Below, piece by piece: positions 8,446-15,610 of a DNA stretch of 53,216 nt. How positions within the stretch are numbered: position 1 is the stretch's first letter; each line of letters starts with the position of its first letter. The position numbers and the translations under genes were made by a program. Source of the stretch: an uncultured Pelagibacteraceae bacterium (GTDB lineage: Bacteria; Pseudomonadota; Alphaproteobacteria; Pelagibacterales; Pelagibacteraceae); contig CACMMU010000005.1 in the NCBI GenBank assembly GCA_902614835.1, positions 1-53,216 of the forward strand. Direction: 5' to 3'. The notes under the pieces were generated by a model. The model was not told the origin of the DNA. It saw only the letters and a program-made list of their open reading frames with translations, and made no database searches.

Positions 8446-9387
8446 ATGAGACTATTTAAGTTAATAGTTGCTCTGTTTACTTCGATCACTATCACTAGCG
8501 CTGTTAATGCCGCTGAAGTTAAAATGGCAAAAGCGAACTGGGATACTGGTTATTTCCAAGCTGAAATATACAAACAAGCTTTGGAAAAAATGGGACACAC
8601 AGTAACTGAACCTAAAGCTATCAAACCTTCAGTATTTTACGTAGCTGCAGCTGCGGGAGATCTAGACCTATGGGTTAACGGTTGGTTTGGAACTCACGAC
8701 GGTTACATCAAAGAAGCCAAAGGTAAAGTTAAGAAAGTTGGCTATGTGATGAAAAAAGGCGGATTACAAGGTTATCTAGTTGATAAAAAATCAGCTGATA
8801 AGTATGGAATCAAAAGCGTAATGGACATTAAAGCTAACGCTAAAGCATGGGACTCTAATGGCGATGGTAAAGCAGACATGGTTGCTTGCCCTCCAGGTTG
8901 GGGTTGTGAAAAGCAAATTACAAAACATTTTGCTGAACTTGGTTTAGGCGACTTTATTAATCCAGTAAAAGCTGACTACTCTGCTTCTATGGCTGATGTA
9001 GTAGCTAAATACAAAAACGGAAAACCTGTATTATTTTATACATGGACTCCGAATTGGACTGTTGGTGCTTTAAAACTTGGACAGGACGTTGTTTGGATAG
9101 AAGTTCCTTACAGCGCTACTAAAAAAGTTAGCGTTCCTAATGCAACAAAATCTAAAATAAATATGGGTTTTGGTGCTGATGACATCCGACCAGCTGCTAA
9201 TGCTGATTTCCTTAAAGCAAATAAAGATATTGCGAAAATGCTTAAGAAAGCATCAATTCCTTTAGCTGATATTGCTGCTCAAAACATGAAAATGAATGCG
9301 GGCGAGAAAAGTGAAAGAGCAATTAAAAAGCATGCTGCTGCTTGGATTAAAGCAAACCAAAGTACTTTCGATAGTTGGTTAAAATAA
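8446..9387 (+). CDS. proX: Glycine betaine/proline ABC transporter substrate-binding protein ProX
   Basis: This 313-residue periplasmic binding protein of the OpuAC/ProX family has signal peptide residues 1-22 (ending VNAAE). Family hallmarks are NWDTGYFQAEIYKQALEKMG at the mature N-terminus, LDLWVNGWFGTH and VACPPGWGCEKQ with its cysteine pair and aromatic residues. Tryptophans of the kind that form the betaine-binding cage are present. The loop DSNGDGKADM is common in this subfamily. The start has a very strong Shine-Dalgarno (AGGGGG, spacing about 5). It is followed 18 bases later by proW. The ligand is probably glycine betaine or a related quaternary amine. Confidence 0.9.
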   Translation: MRLFKLIVALFTSITITSAVNAAEVKMAKANWDTGYFQAEIYKQALEKMGHTVTEPKAIKPSVFYVAAAAGDLDLWVNGWFGTHDGYIKEAKGKVKKVGYVMKKGGLQGYLVDKKSADKYGIKSVMDIKANAKAWDSNGDGKADMVACPPGWGCEKQITKHFAELGLGDFINPVKADYSASMADVVAKYKNGKPVLFYTWTPNWTVGALKLGQDVVWIEVPYSATKKVSVPNATKSKINMGFGADDIRPAANADFLKANKDIAKMLKKASIPLADIAAQNMKMNAGEKSERAIKKHAAAWIKANQSTFDSWLK

Positions 9388-9398
9388 GCTGCAATTAT

Positions 9399-9413
9399 AA
9401 GTTCAGTGAACTT
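9399..9413 (+). other. Palindrome over the proW start codon
   Basis: AAGTTCA-G-TGAACTT is a perfect inverted repeat centred on the GTG start of proW. As RNA it can form only about five A/U-rich base pairs with a five-base loop, so any effect on proW translation would be modest. Confidence 0.4.
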
Positions 9414-10272
9414 AAAACTTGCACCATCTGACTACGAAATTTACATTCCGATAGCAGAATGGATTGAAAGAAATATTAAAGAGTGGCTGTTTACACAACG
9501 GCCGCTCTTTAAGAAGCTCGCAGCTCCAATTGATGCCACACTAAATGGTTTAGACACTTTTTTTAATTGGATACCTTTTCCAATTGTAATTTTAATTTTT
9601 GCTTTTATTGCATGGAAAACTAATGGTATAAAATTTGCAATTTTTTCAGCACTTGCTCTGATCTCAATTGATCTTGTGGATCTTTGGAAAGAAACCATGA
9701 CCACTTTAGCAATGATATTTACTGCTGTAATTTTTTGTATGATTATTGGTATTCCCGTAGGTATTGCTGCATCTAGAAGTAATTTATTTGAAACTATTCT
9801 AAGACCCATATTAGATATTATGCAAACCATACCAAGTTTTGTTTATTTGATACCTGTAGTAATGCTTTTTGGTGTAGGTTTAACACCAGGTGTTGTTGCA
9901 ACTATTATATTTGCACTTCCACCGATCGTTCGTCTTACCAACCTTGGAATAAGACAAGTGGGTAAAGGTTTTAAAGAAGCGGGCGCGAGTTTAGGATTAA
10001 CAAGATTTAAAATATTACATAGAATTGAAATACCTTTAGCCATGAAAACTATTATGGCAGGCGTTAACCAAACACTAATGTTAGCCTTATCAATGGTAGT
10101 TATAGCCGCTTTAATTGGTGCTGGTGGCCTAGGACTTACAGTTTACGTGGCACTTGGAAGATTAGACATTGGAGGAGCAGTTATTGGTGGAACAGGAATA
10201 GTAATACTTGCAATTGTTTTAGACAGAATTACACAAAAAATTGTCCCTCAAGACAATATTAAAACTAGGTAA
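9406..10272 (+). CDS. proW: Glycine betaine/proline ABC transporter permease ProW
   Basis: This 288-residue inner-membrane permease of the ProW/OpuAB type has an N-terminal hydrophilic extension of about 50 residues, then about six helices. The EAA-type loop (EAGASLGLTRFKILHRIEIPLA) is the ATPase contact. Translation starts at GTG, 18 bases after the proX stop; no better start lies nearby. The expected third subunit, the CBS-domain ATPase ProV, is not next to it and is not seen elsewhere in the window. The 3' end overlaps a small convergent gene by eight bases. Confidence 0.9.
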   Translation: MNLKLAPSDYEIYIPIAEWIERNIKEWLFTQRPLFKKLAAPIDATLNGLDTFFNWIPFPIVILIFAFIAWKTNGIKFAIFSALALISIDLVDLWKETMTTLAMIFTAVIFCMIIGIPVGIAASRSNLFETILRPILDIMQTIPSFVYLIPVVMLFGVGLTPGVVATIIFALPPIVRLTNLGIRQVGKGFKEAGASLGLTRFKILHRIEIPLAMKTIMAGVNQTLMLALSMVVIAALIGAGGLGLTVYVALGRLDIGGAVIGGTGIVILAIVLDRITQKIVPQDNIKTR

Positions 10273-10453
10273 ATATTATTGAACCAATAATAAAAATTAT
10301 AATAGCCGATAATGCAGCAAACATTAACCACCAATATAAAATGATTTTAAGCGAAGGTTTGCTAAATTTACCCTTTTTATATTCCCAGGGTATAAAAGTA
10401 TAAGTTAGAAGTGTTACAAGAATAAAAAATAAAAGCAGATTTTGTAATAACAT
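10265..10453 (-). CDS. Small two-helix membrane protein, unknown function
   Basis: This gene encodes 62 residues with two strongly hydrophobic segments (about 2-22 and 38-60) separated by a basic stretch (EYKKGKFSKPSLK). I do not recognise the family. The hydrophobic-basic-hydrophobic pattern looks like a real two-helix membrane protein. It also fills the gap between proW and the methyltransferase gene almost exactly. It converges on proW with an eight-base overlap. No function can be assigned. Confidence 0.55.
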   Translation of the reverse strand: MLLQNLLLFFILVTLLTYTFIPWEYKKGKFSKPSLKIILYWWLMFAALSAIIIFIIGSIIFT

Positions 10454-10534
10454 ATGAAATATTTAATACGATTTTATTATTTGTCAATTGTACATTTACA
10501 AATTTTTTTGGTATTAAAACTCCTTAAATAACCA

Positions 10535-11437
10535 ATGTCCTTACAAAAAGATCTAATTTCTGGTTTATCAAAAAAGGAAAAGACAATTCCATCTAAATAT
10601 CATTATAATTTACAGGGCAGCAAATATTTTGAGAAAATTACCCAGCAAAAAGAATATTATCCAACTAGGAAAGAAAAAGAGATACTTAAAAATATTTCTA
10701 AAGAAATACCCAAACTATTTAAGGGTAAGCTATCGTATATAGAATTGGGAAGTGGAGCTATTGATAAGATAAAGTTATTAATTAACAAGGATGTAAAATA
10801 TTATGTCCCACTCGATATATCGTTAGATTATGTAAGAAAGTCAGTAAAAAAACTTAAAAAACAATACCCAAAAATTAAAATAAAGCCCAAAAAAATTGAT
10901 TATTCTAAGCAATTTAAAATACCCAATCTTAAAGAAACAACAAAAGTTTATTTTTTTCTAGGTTCATCTATTGGTAATTTTTACAATAAGGAGGAAATTA
11001 AATTTTTAAAAAAGTTAAGAAAAAGTATAAGTAAAAACAACTATTTATTTATTGGTGTTGATCTTATTAAAAACAAAACTACCCTTGATAAAGCTTATAA
11101 TGATAAAAAAGGATATACAGCTAAATTTAGTTTAAATTTAATCAATATAATAAATAGAACACAAAAAACTAATTTAAATATTAATGATTTTTACTATCAT
11201 GGTTATTATAATACTAAAAAAAAATGCATTCACGGTTTTTTAGTAAGCAAAATCAATCAAAGCTTTAAAATTGGCAATAAAAGATTTTTTTTAAAAAAGA
11301 GTGAGAGAATCTTAGTCGAAATTTCGAATAAATTTACTATACAATCTTTTAAAAGATTGGCTTCAAATACTGGTTGGTCCACTGAGCAAGTTTGGTTAGA
11401 TAATCAAAAATATTATTCTCTATTCCTACTAAAATAG
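10535..11437 (+). CDS. egtD: EgtD-like L-histidine N-alpha-methyltransferase
   Basis: This cytoplasmic SAM-dependent methyltransferase of the EgtD family trimethylates the amino group of histidine to hercynine. It shows the SAM-binding ELGSG (70-74), YVPLDIS (90-96), FLGSSIGN (141-148), GVDLIKNKTTLDKAYND (174-190) and GYTAKFSLNLINIINR. The ExS pair (Glu262 and Ser264 in VEISNKF) binds the substrate amino group in known EgtD. Length is 300 aa against about 320. No egtB (sulfoxide synthase) is nearby, so ergothioneine synthesis is not evident. The position directly after the betaine importer suggests a betaine-type osmolyte role, as inference. Relatives acting on other amino acids exist. Confidence 0.82.
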   Translation: MSLQKDLISGLSKKEKTIPSKYHYNLQGSKYFEKITQQKEYYPTRKEKEILKNISKEIPKLFKGKLSYIELGSGAIDKIKLLINKDVKYYVPLDISLDYVRKSVKKLKKQYPKIKIKPKKIDYSKQFKIPNLKETTKVYFFLGSSIGNFYNKEEIKFLKKLRKSISKNNYLFIGVDLIKNKTTLDKAYNDKKGYTAKFSLNLINIINRTQKTNLNINDFYYHGYYNTKKKCIHGFLVSKINQSFKIGNKRFFLKKSERILVEISNKFTIQSFKRLASNTGWSTEQVWLDNQKYYSLFLLK

Positions 11438-11459
11438 TAAGGTATGCGACGTTTTTGCC

Positions 11460-11478
11460 ATTGATAATCATTATCAAT
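11460..11478. promoter_or_regulatory. Fur-type iron box upstream of the Fe(III) importer
   Basis: ATTGATAATCATTATCAAT is a perfect 9-1-9 palindrome and contains the classic Fur-box core GATAAT-N-ATTATC. It lies 49 bases before the ATG of the iron-binding protein gene, a fitting position for iron-dependent repression. Confidence 0.85.
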
Positions 11479-11527
11479 TATATGATAATAGTTCTCAAAT
11501 TATAAACAATAAAAAAGGGAAGATAAA

Positions 11528-12559
11528 ATGAGAAAAATGTTAAAAGTATTTGGTTTAGCTTTTGTAGGATTGTTATCCACATTGCTAATAGCTAACTCTG
11601 TTTTTGCAAATGAAGTAAATATCTTTAGCGCAAGACACTACGATTCAGATGTACAATTGTACCAAAAATTTACATCAAAGACCGGTATAAAAGTTAATGT
11701 AGTTTCTGGAAAATCTGGTGCTCTTGAAAAAAGAATTATCGCAGAAGCTGGCACAGCTGATTTATATATAACAGCAGACGCCGGAAGATTAGGAGCATTC
11801 AAAGACAACTTGCAAGGTGGTCTTACTAGCTCTGCAATTAAATCTGCGGTTCCAAGTAATTTTAGAACATCTAAATGGGTGGGAATAGCTAAAAGAGCGA
11901 GAATAGTTTATTTTGCCCCTGAAAGAGTAAGTGGTGCAGAATTAGCAGGTTTAACTTATGAAAGTTTAGCTGATCCTAAATGGCAAGGAAGACTTGTGAT
12001 AAGAGCATCAAACAATATTTATAATCAATCACTTGTTGCTTCATTAATTAAAAATAACGGAAAAGGTAAAGTTGCAGAGTGGTCAAAAGGTATGGTTAAA
12101 AATATGGCTAGAGCTCCAAAGGGTAATGATAGAGCTCAAATCTTAGCAGTAGCGGCAGGAGAAGCAGATATTGCTGTTGCTAATACATATTATTTAGCTC
12201 TTATGTTATCAGGGAAAAAAGGAGCTGAACAACAAGCGGCTGCTAAAAAAGTAAAACCTTTCTTTCCAAATCAAGATGGCAGAGGAACTCACATGAACAT
12301 TAGTGGTGCAGGTTTAGTTAAAGGAGCACCTAACAAAGCTAATGCAATTAAATTAGTAGAATTTTTACTAAGCGAAGAAGCACAGAATCACATAGTAAAT
12401 AATACATTTGAGTATCCTATGATAGCTGGTGTTTCCCCACACCCACTTGTAGTAAATATGGGTTTAGATTTTAAACAAGATCTAAAAACTAAAGTTGTTA
12501 ACTACGGTAAAAGACAAGCTGATGCATTAGAAGTAATGACAGCGGCAGGTTGGAAATAG
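11528..12559 (+). CDS. fbpA: Fe(III) ABC transporter substrate-binding protein (FbpA/FutA type)
   Basis: This 343-residue periplasmic ferric-iron-binding protein has signal peptide residues 1-27 (ending VFANE). The mature N-terminus NIFSARHYDSD carries the His37/Tyr38 pair, and Tyr221-Tyr222 in the ANTYYLALM segment form the dityrosine iron site. Together these match the FutA/cFbpA class. An AAGGGA Shine-Dalgarno precedes the ATG, and a Fur-type palindrome lies upstream. It is the first gene of a three-gene iron importer and is separated from the permease gene by a small stem-loop. Confidence 0.93.
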   Translation: MRKMLKVFGLAFVGLLSTLLIANSVFANEVNIFSARHYDSDVQLYQKFTSKTGIKVNVVSGKSGALEKRIIAEAGTADLYITADAGRLGAFKDNLQGGLTSSAIKSAVPSNFRTSKWVGIAKRARIVYFAPERVSGAELAGLTYESLADPKWQGRLVIRASNNIYNQSLVASLIKNNGKGKVAEWSKGMVKNMARAPKGNDRAQILAVAAGEADIAVANTYYLALMLSGKKGAEQQAAAKKVKPFFPNQDGRGTHMNISGAGLVKGAPNKANAIKLVEFLLSEEAQNHIVNNTFEYPMIAGVSPHPLVVNMGLDFKQDLKTKVVNYGKRQADALEVMTAAGWK

Positions 12560-12583
12560 TTATATAATTAAGATTGTGTAGCC

Positions 12584-12598
12584 ATTGTGCTCCACAAT
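12584..12598 (+). other. Stem-loop between fbpA and the permease gene
   Basis: ATTGTG-CTC-CACAAT forms a 6-bp stem with a three-base loop, 24 bases after the fbpA stop and nine bases before the permease ATG. No T-tract follows, so it looks more like an RNA-stabilising or translation-modulating hairpin than a terminator. An upstream ATTGTG copy (12573-12578) could pair with the same arm. Confidence 0.5.
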
Positions 12599-12607
12599 CA
12601 CATTATA

Positions 12608-14224
12608 ATGACACGATATAATTTTTGGTTTTTTATTTCATTAGTAATAGCGTTGATAGTTGCGCTACCCATACTAACAGTTTTTTTTAGTTTTTTTTCT
12701 GAGACAAGCAATTATTTCAATGTATTAAAAAATACATTTCTTTTTGAATACATAAATAATTCACTAATAATTTTAATTTCTGTTTTAATAATAACTTTTT
12801 TTATAGGAGTTACATCGGCTTATTTTGTATCTTTTTATGATTTCCCTTTTTCAAATTTTTTTAGCTGGGCGTTAATTTTAGCTTTTGCGATTCCTGGGTA
12901 CATTTTTGCATTTTCTATAATAGCTTTTTTTGAAAATTACGGTACTGCTTACACAATATTAACAAATTTATTCGGTGAATATAATTACAATCCATTAATA
13001 CCAAAATTTGATAGTTTAGTTGGATCAATTATTGCAATAAGTTTTTCTCTATTTCCTTATGTTTTTGTATTAACTAGATCGTCTTTTTTATATCAATCTA
13101 ACAACTATATTGAAGTTGGGCAAAATTTAGGTTTATCAGAAAAAGAAACTTTTTATAAAATTATTTTACCATCAGCACGACCCGCTATTATTGCTGGATT
13201 AGCTTTAGTTGCCATGGAATGTCTATCTGATTTTGGAACCGTCTCGTTTTTTAGCGTAAATACTTTAACTACCGGTATATATAATTCTTGGTTATCATTT
13301 GATGATCTCAACACAGCAAATCAAATTTCATTTATCCTCCTTATATTTATTTTATTATTATTTTCACTTGAAATATATTCAAGAAGAGAAGCAAAATACC
13401 ATCAACCGACCAGAGGCTTTAAACCAATAAACAAAATTAAATTAACTGGTAAAAAATCTTTAATACCTTTTACGTTTTGTTTTTTAATTTTTTTTGTAAG
13501 TTTCATATTTCCCGTTTCTCAAATGATTTTTTGGACATTTAAATTTCCAAAATATTTTCAGGATATAGATATTTTAAAAATTAATTTAAACACATTATAT
13601 TTAGTTGGTCTTGCCAGTTTATGCCTAGTTGCCATATCATTATTAATAAACTTTGGAAGCAGAATATCAAAAAGCAAAATTTTAAATTATTTAACCAATT
13701 TTTCTATATCTGGATATGCGATACCGGGTGTAATATTAGCTGTAGCATTTATAACTTTTTTTTCAAATCTTAGCGATTTAATAACAAATAATTTTAATGT
13801 AGGAAGTACAAAACATTTATTTATTGGTTCAATATCTGGTTTAATACTCGCTTACTTTGTTAGATTCTTTTCACTATCTTTTAATGGGATAAAATCATCT
13901 TATGAAAAAATTAATAATTCAATAGACGAAAGCGCTTACTTACTTGGATATTCTAAAGTTAAAACTTTTTCAAAAATACATGTACCATATTTAAAAAATA
14001 ACATCATTTTGATAATAGTATTAATTTCACTGGAAATTATAAAAGAGCTACCAATAACCATGATTCTTAGACCTTTTAATTTTGAGACATTTGCTACGCA
14101 GGCCTATGTTTATGCTTCGCAAGATTTATTAGAAGCCGCAGCATTGCCTTCTTTATTTTTGATAAGCTGGGCAACAATTTTAATATTATTCTCTTCAAAA
14201 TATATACTTTCGCCTAAAAATTAA
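12608..14224 (+). CDS. fbpB: Fe(III) ABC transporter permease (fused two-domain, FbpB type)
   Basis: This 538-residue inner-membrane permease has two consecutive six-helix permease units, each with an EAA loop (EVGQNLGLSEKETFYKIILPSARP in the first, DESAYLLGYSKVKTFSKIHVPYLK in the second). This is the standard layout of FbpB/SfuB iron permeases. I start it at ATG 12608. An in-frame GTG at 12587 would add seven residues (LHNHII and a Met) but lies inside the preceding stem-loop. It pairs with the binding protein before it and the ATPase 12 bases after it. Confidence 0.9.
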   Translation: MTRYNFWFFISLVIALIVALPILTVFFSFFSETSNYFNVLKNTFLFEYINNSLIILISVLIITFFIGVTSAYFVSFYDFPFSNFFSWALILAFAIPGYIFAFSIIAFFENYGTAYTILTNLFGEYNYNPLIPKFDSLVGSIIAISFSLFPYVFVLTRSSFLYQSNNYIEVGQNLGLSEKETFYKIILPSARPAIIAGLALVAMECLSDFGTVSFFSVNTLTTGIYNSWLSFDDLNTANQISFILLIFILLLFSLEIYSRREAKYHQPTRGFKPINKIKLTGKKSLIPFTFCFLIFFVSFIFPVSQMIFWTFKFPKYFQDIDILKINLNTLYLVGLASLCLVAISLLINFGSRISKSKILNYLTNFSISGYAIPGVILAVAFITFFSNLSDLITNNFNVGSTKHLFIGSISGLILAYFVRFFSLSFNGIKSSYEKINNSIDESAYLLGYSKVKTFSKIHVPYLKNNIILIIVLISLEIIKELPITMILRPFNFETFATQAYVYASQDLLEAAALPSLFLISWATILILFSSKYILSPKN

Positions 14225-14236
14225 TATAATTAACTA

Positions 14237-15307
14237 ATGTCAAAAAATTTTTTTGAAATTAGAAATGGTCATTTTTTAGCAAGTGAAAAAAATAAAGTTA
14301 ATAACGTAAATCTAAAAATTGAAAAGCAGGGCGATATAGTCACATTGTTAGGCCCATCTGGCGTTGGAAAAACTACTATATTAAGAACAATTGCTGGTTT
14401 ACAAAAAATTAATTCAGGTGAAATTTATTTAAAAAATAAAATAATTTCTTCTGAAAACTTTCATTTAGAACCAGAAAAAAGAAATATAGCTCTTTCATTT
14501 CAAGATAACTCTCTTTTTCCAAACTACAAAGTTATTGACAATATCAATTTTGGTAAAAAAAGATCTAACGGTAATGGATTTGAAATAAAAGCAAGTCATA
14601 TTATTAAATTATTACACATAGAAGCTATACTCGAGAAATACCCACATCAAATTAGCGCAGGAGAAGCTCAAAGAGTCTCTTTAGCTAGATCGATAATGTC
14701 GAAACCAGATTTATTATTACTTGATGAACCTTTTTCCAATATAGATCAAAGTTTAAAAGATGAAATTCAATATTCAGTTAAAAATTTATTAAAAAAGATA
14801 AGTCTTACCACTATTTTAGTCACACATGACTCCTTCGAAGCCTTTTCTCTAGCAGACAAATGTGGAGTTATTTTAAATCAGGAATTAAAACAATTTGACG
14901 TACCTTACAGTGTCCATCACGAACCCAACTCTCTCGAAGTGGCCAAATTTTTAAATAGAGGAGTTTTCGTTGAAGTTGAAGTTATTGAAACCGATTGTGC
15001 TGTACATAGTTTAAAACATTCTGTTTTAGGTGAAATAAGGGGTAAACTAGTGAACAATTTCCCTGTGGGTTCTAAAGTGAAACTGCTTTTACAACCTGAA
15101 GATTTGATACATGATGATCAAAGTAAATTAAAATTAGAAGTTATTGATAGAAAGTTTAGAGGGACAAATTTCATTTATACCTTAAAAACAATTCATGATG
15201 AGCAAATACCTGTTTTTGTACACTCTCATCATATTCACCAGCACGAGAAAAATGAAAAATTTGGAATTAAAACTCCTATTTTTATTGACCATCTGGTATG
15301 TTTTTAA
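14237..15307 (+). CDS. fbpC: Fe(III) ABC transporter ATP-binding protein (FbpC type)
   Basis: This 356-residue ATPase of the iron importer has Walker A GPSGVGKTT (39-47) and Walker B LLLLDEP (159-165), with a switch histidine in VTHD. The signature is ISAGE (139-143) rather than LSGGQ, a variation seen in some iron and sulfate importers. The last 120 or so residues form a TOBE-like domain. The C-terminus (HSHHIHQHEK) is histidine rich. It is the last gene of the iron operon; tRNA-Arg follows after 24 bases with no obvious terminator between them. Confidence 0.92.
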   Translation: MSKNFFEIRNGHFLASEKNKVNNVNLKIEKQGDIVTLLGPSGVGKTTILRTIAGLQKINSGEIYLKNKIISSENFHLEPEKRNIALSFQDNSLFPNYKVIDNINFGKKRSNGNGFEIKASHIIKLLHIEAILEKYPHQISAGEAQRVSLARSIMSKPDLLLLDEPFSNIDQSLKDEIQYSVKNLLKKISLTTILVTHDSFEAFSLADKCGVILNQELKQFDVPYSVHHEPNSLEVAKFLNRGVFVEVEVIETDCAVHSLKHSVLGEIRGKLVNNFPVGSKVKLLLQPEDLIHDDQSKLKLEVIDRKFRGTNFIYTLKTIHDEQIPVFVHSHHIHQHEKNEKFGIKTPIFIDHLVCF

Positions 15308-15331
15308 GTAAATATATATAACTATTTTAAT

Positions 15332-15408
15332 GCGCCCTTAGCTCAGCTGGATAGAGCATCGGTTTTCTAAACCGAGGGTCGTAGGTTCGAATCCTTCAGG
15401 GCGCGCCA
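15332..15408 (+). tRNA. tRNA-Arg (anticodon TCT)
   Basis: A complete cloverleaf is present with a perfect 7-bp acceptor stem (GCGCCCT/AGGGCGC), anticodon loop TTTCTAA with TCT at 15366-15368, and encoded CCA. The T stem (GTAGG/CCTTC) has one T-T mismatch at the second pair. It reads AGA codons, which are abundant in this A+T-rich genome. Confidence 0.96.
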
Positions 15409-15610
15409 TTCTATCCATAAGTGTAGTAATCAAAATATAGTAATTAAACTTTAAATTTAAATATATAAAGTGGTTCATAAACCCATAATGCTCTTGAGTG
15501 ATTTATAGTCACTGTCAAAGCACTTGATCATGAATTTGGAATAATCGATACTACTCATAAGATTACATTAATTTGTAATTTTATTGTTAACAATAAAATA
15601 AGGGGAACAA
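15409..15610. promoter_or_regulatory. Control region of the amino-acid importer
   Basis: This 202-bp spacer, the longest in the window, lies between tRNA-Arg and aapJ. It contains a 5-bp inverted repeat AGTGA-N7-TCACT (15497-15513) and a long perfect palindrome next to the aapJ ribosome site, listed separately. I saw no clear riboswitch fold and no sigma-54 promoter. Confidence 0.5.
15578..15599. promoter_or_regulatory. 22-bp perfect palindrome just before aapJ
   Basis: A perfect dyad centred between 15588 and 15589 (core TTATTGTTAACAATAA) ends 11 bases before the aapJ ATG, touching its Shine-Dalgarno (AAGGGGA). In DNA it could be an operator. In the mRNA leader it would form a hairpin of about nine pairs beside the ribosome site. 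Confidence 0.6.

Noticed and set aside
10274-10292. Inverted repeat TATTATTG-AAC-CAATAATA just after proW, considered as the proXW terminator
   Set aside because: It is almost entirely A/T and is followed by A rather than T on the plus strand; it also lies in the coding end of the small minus-strand gene. Too weak to call.
15332-15408. tRNA-Arg as an attachment site for a mobile element
   Set aside because: No integrase, no second copy of the tRNA 3' end and no phage-like genes nearby; both neighbours are ordinary importer operons.
15409-15610. Riboswitch or small RNA upstream of aapJ
   Set aside because: No recognisable conserved core of glycine, SAM or other known riboswitches; only the palindrome and a short inverted repeat are visible.
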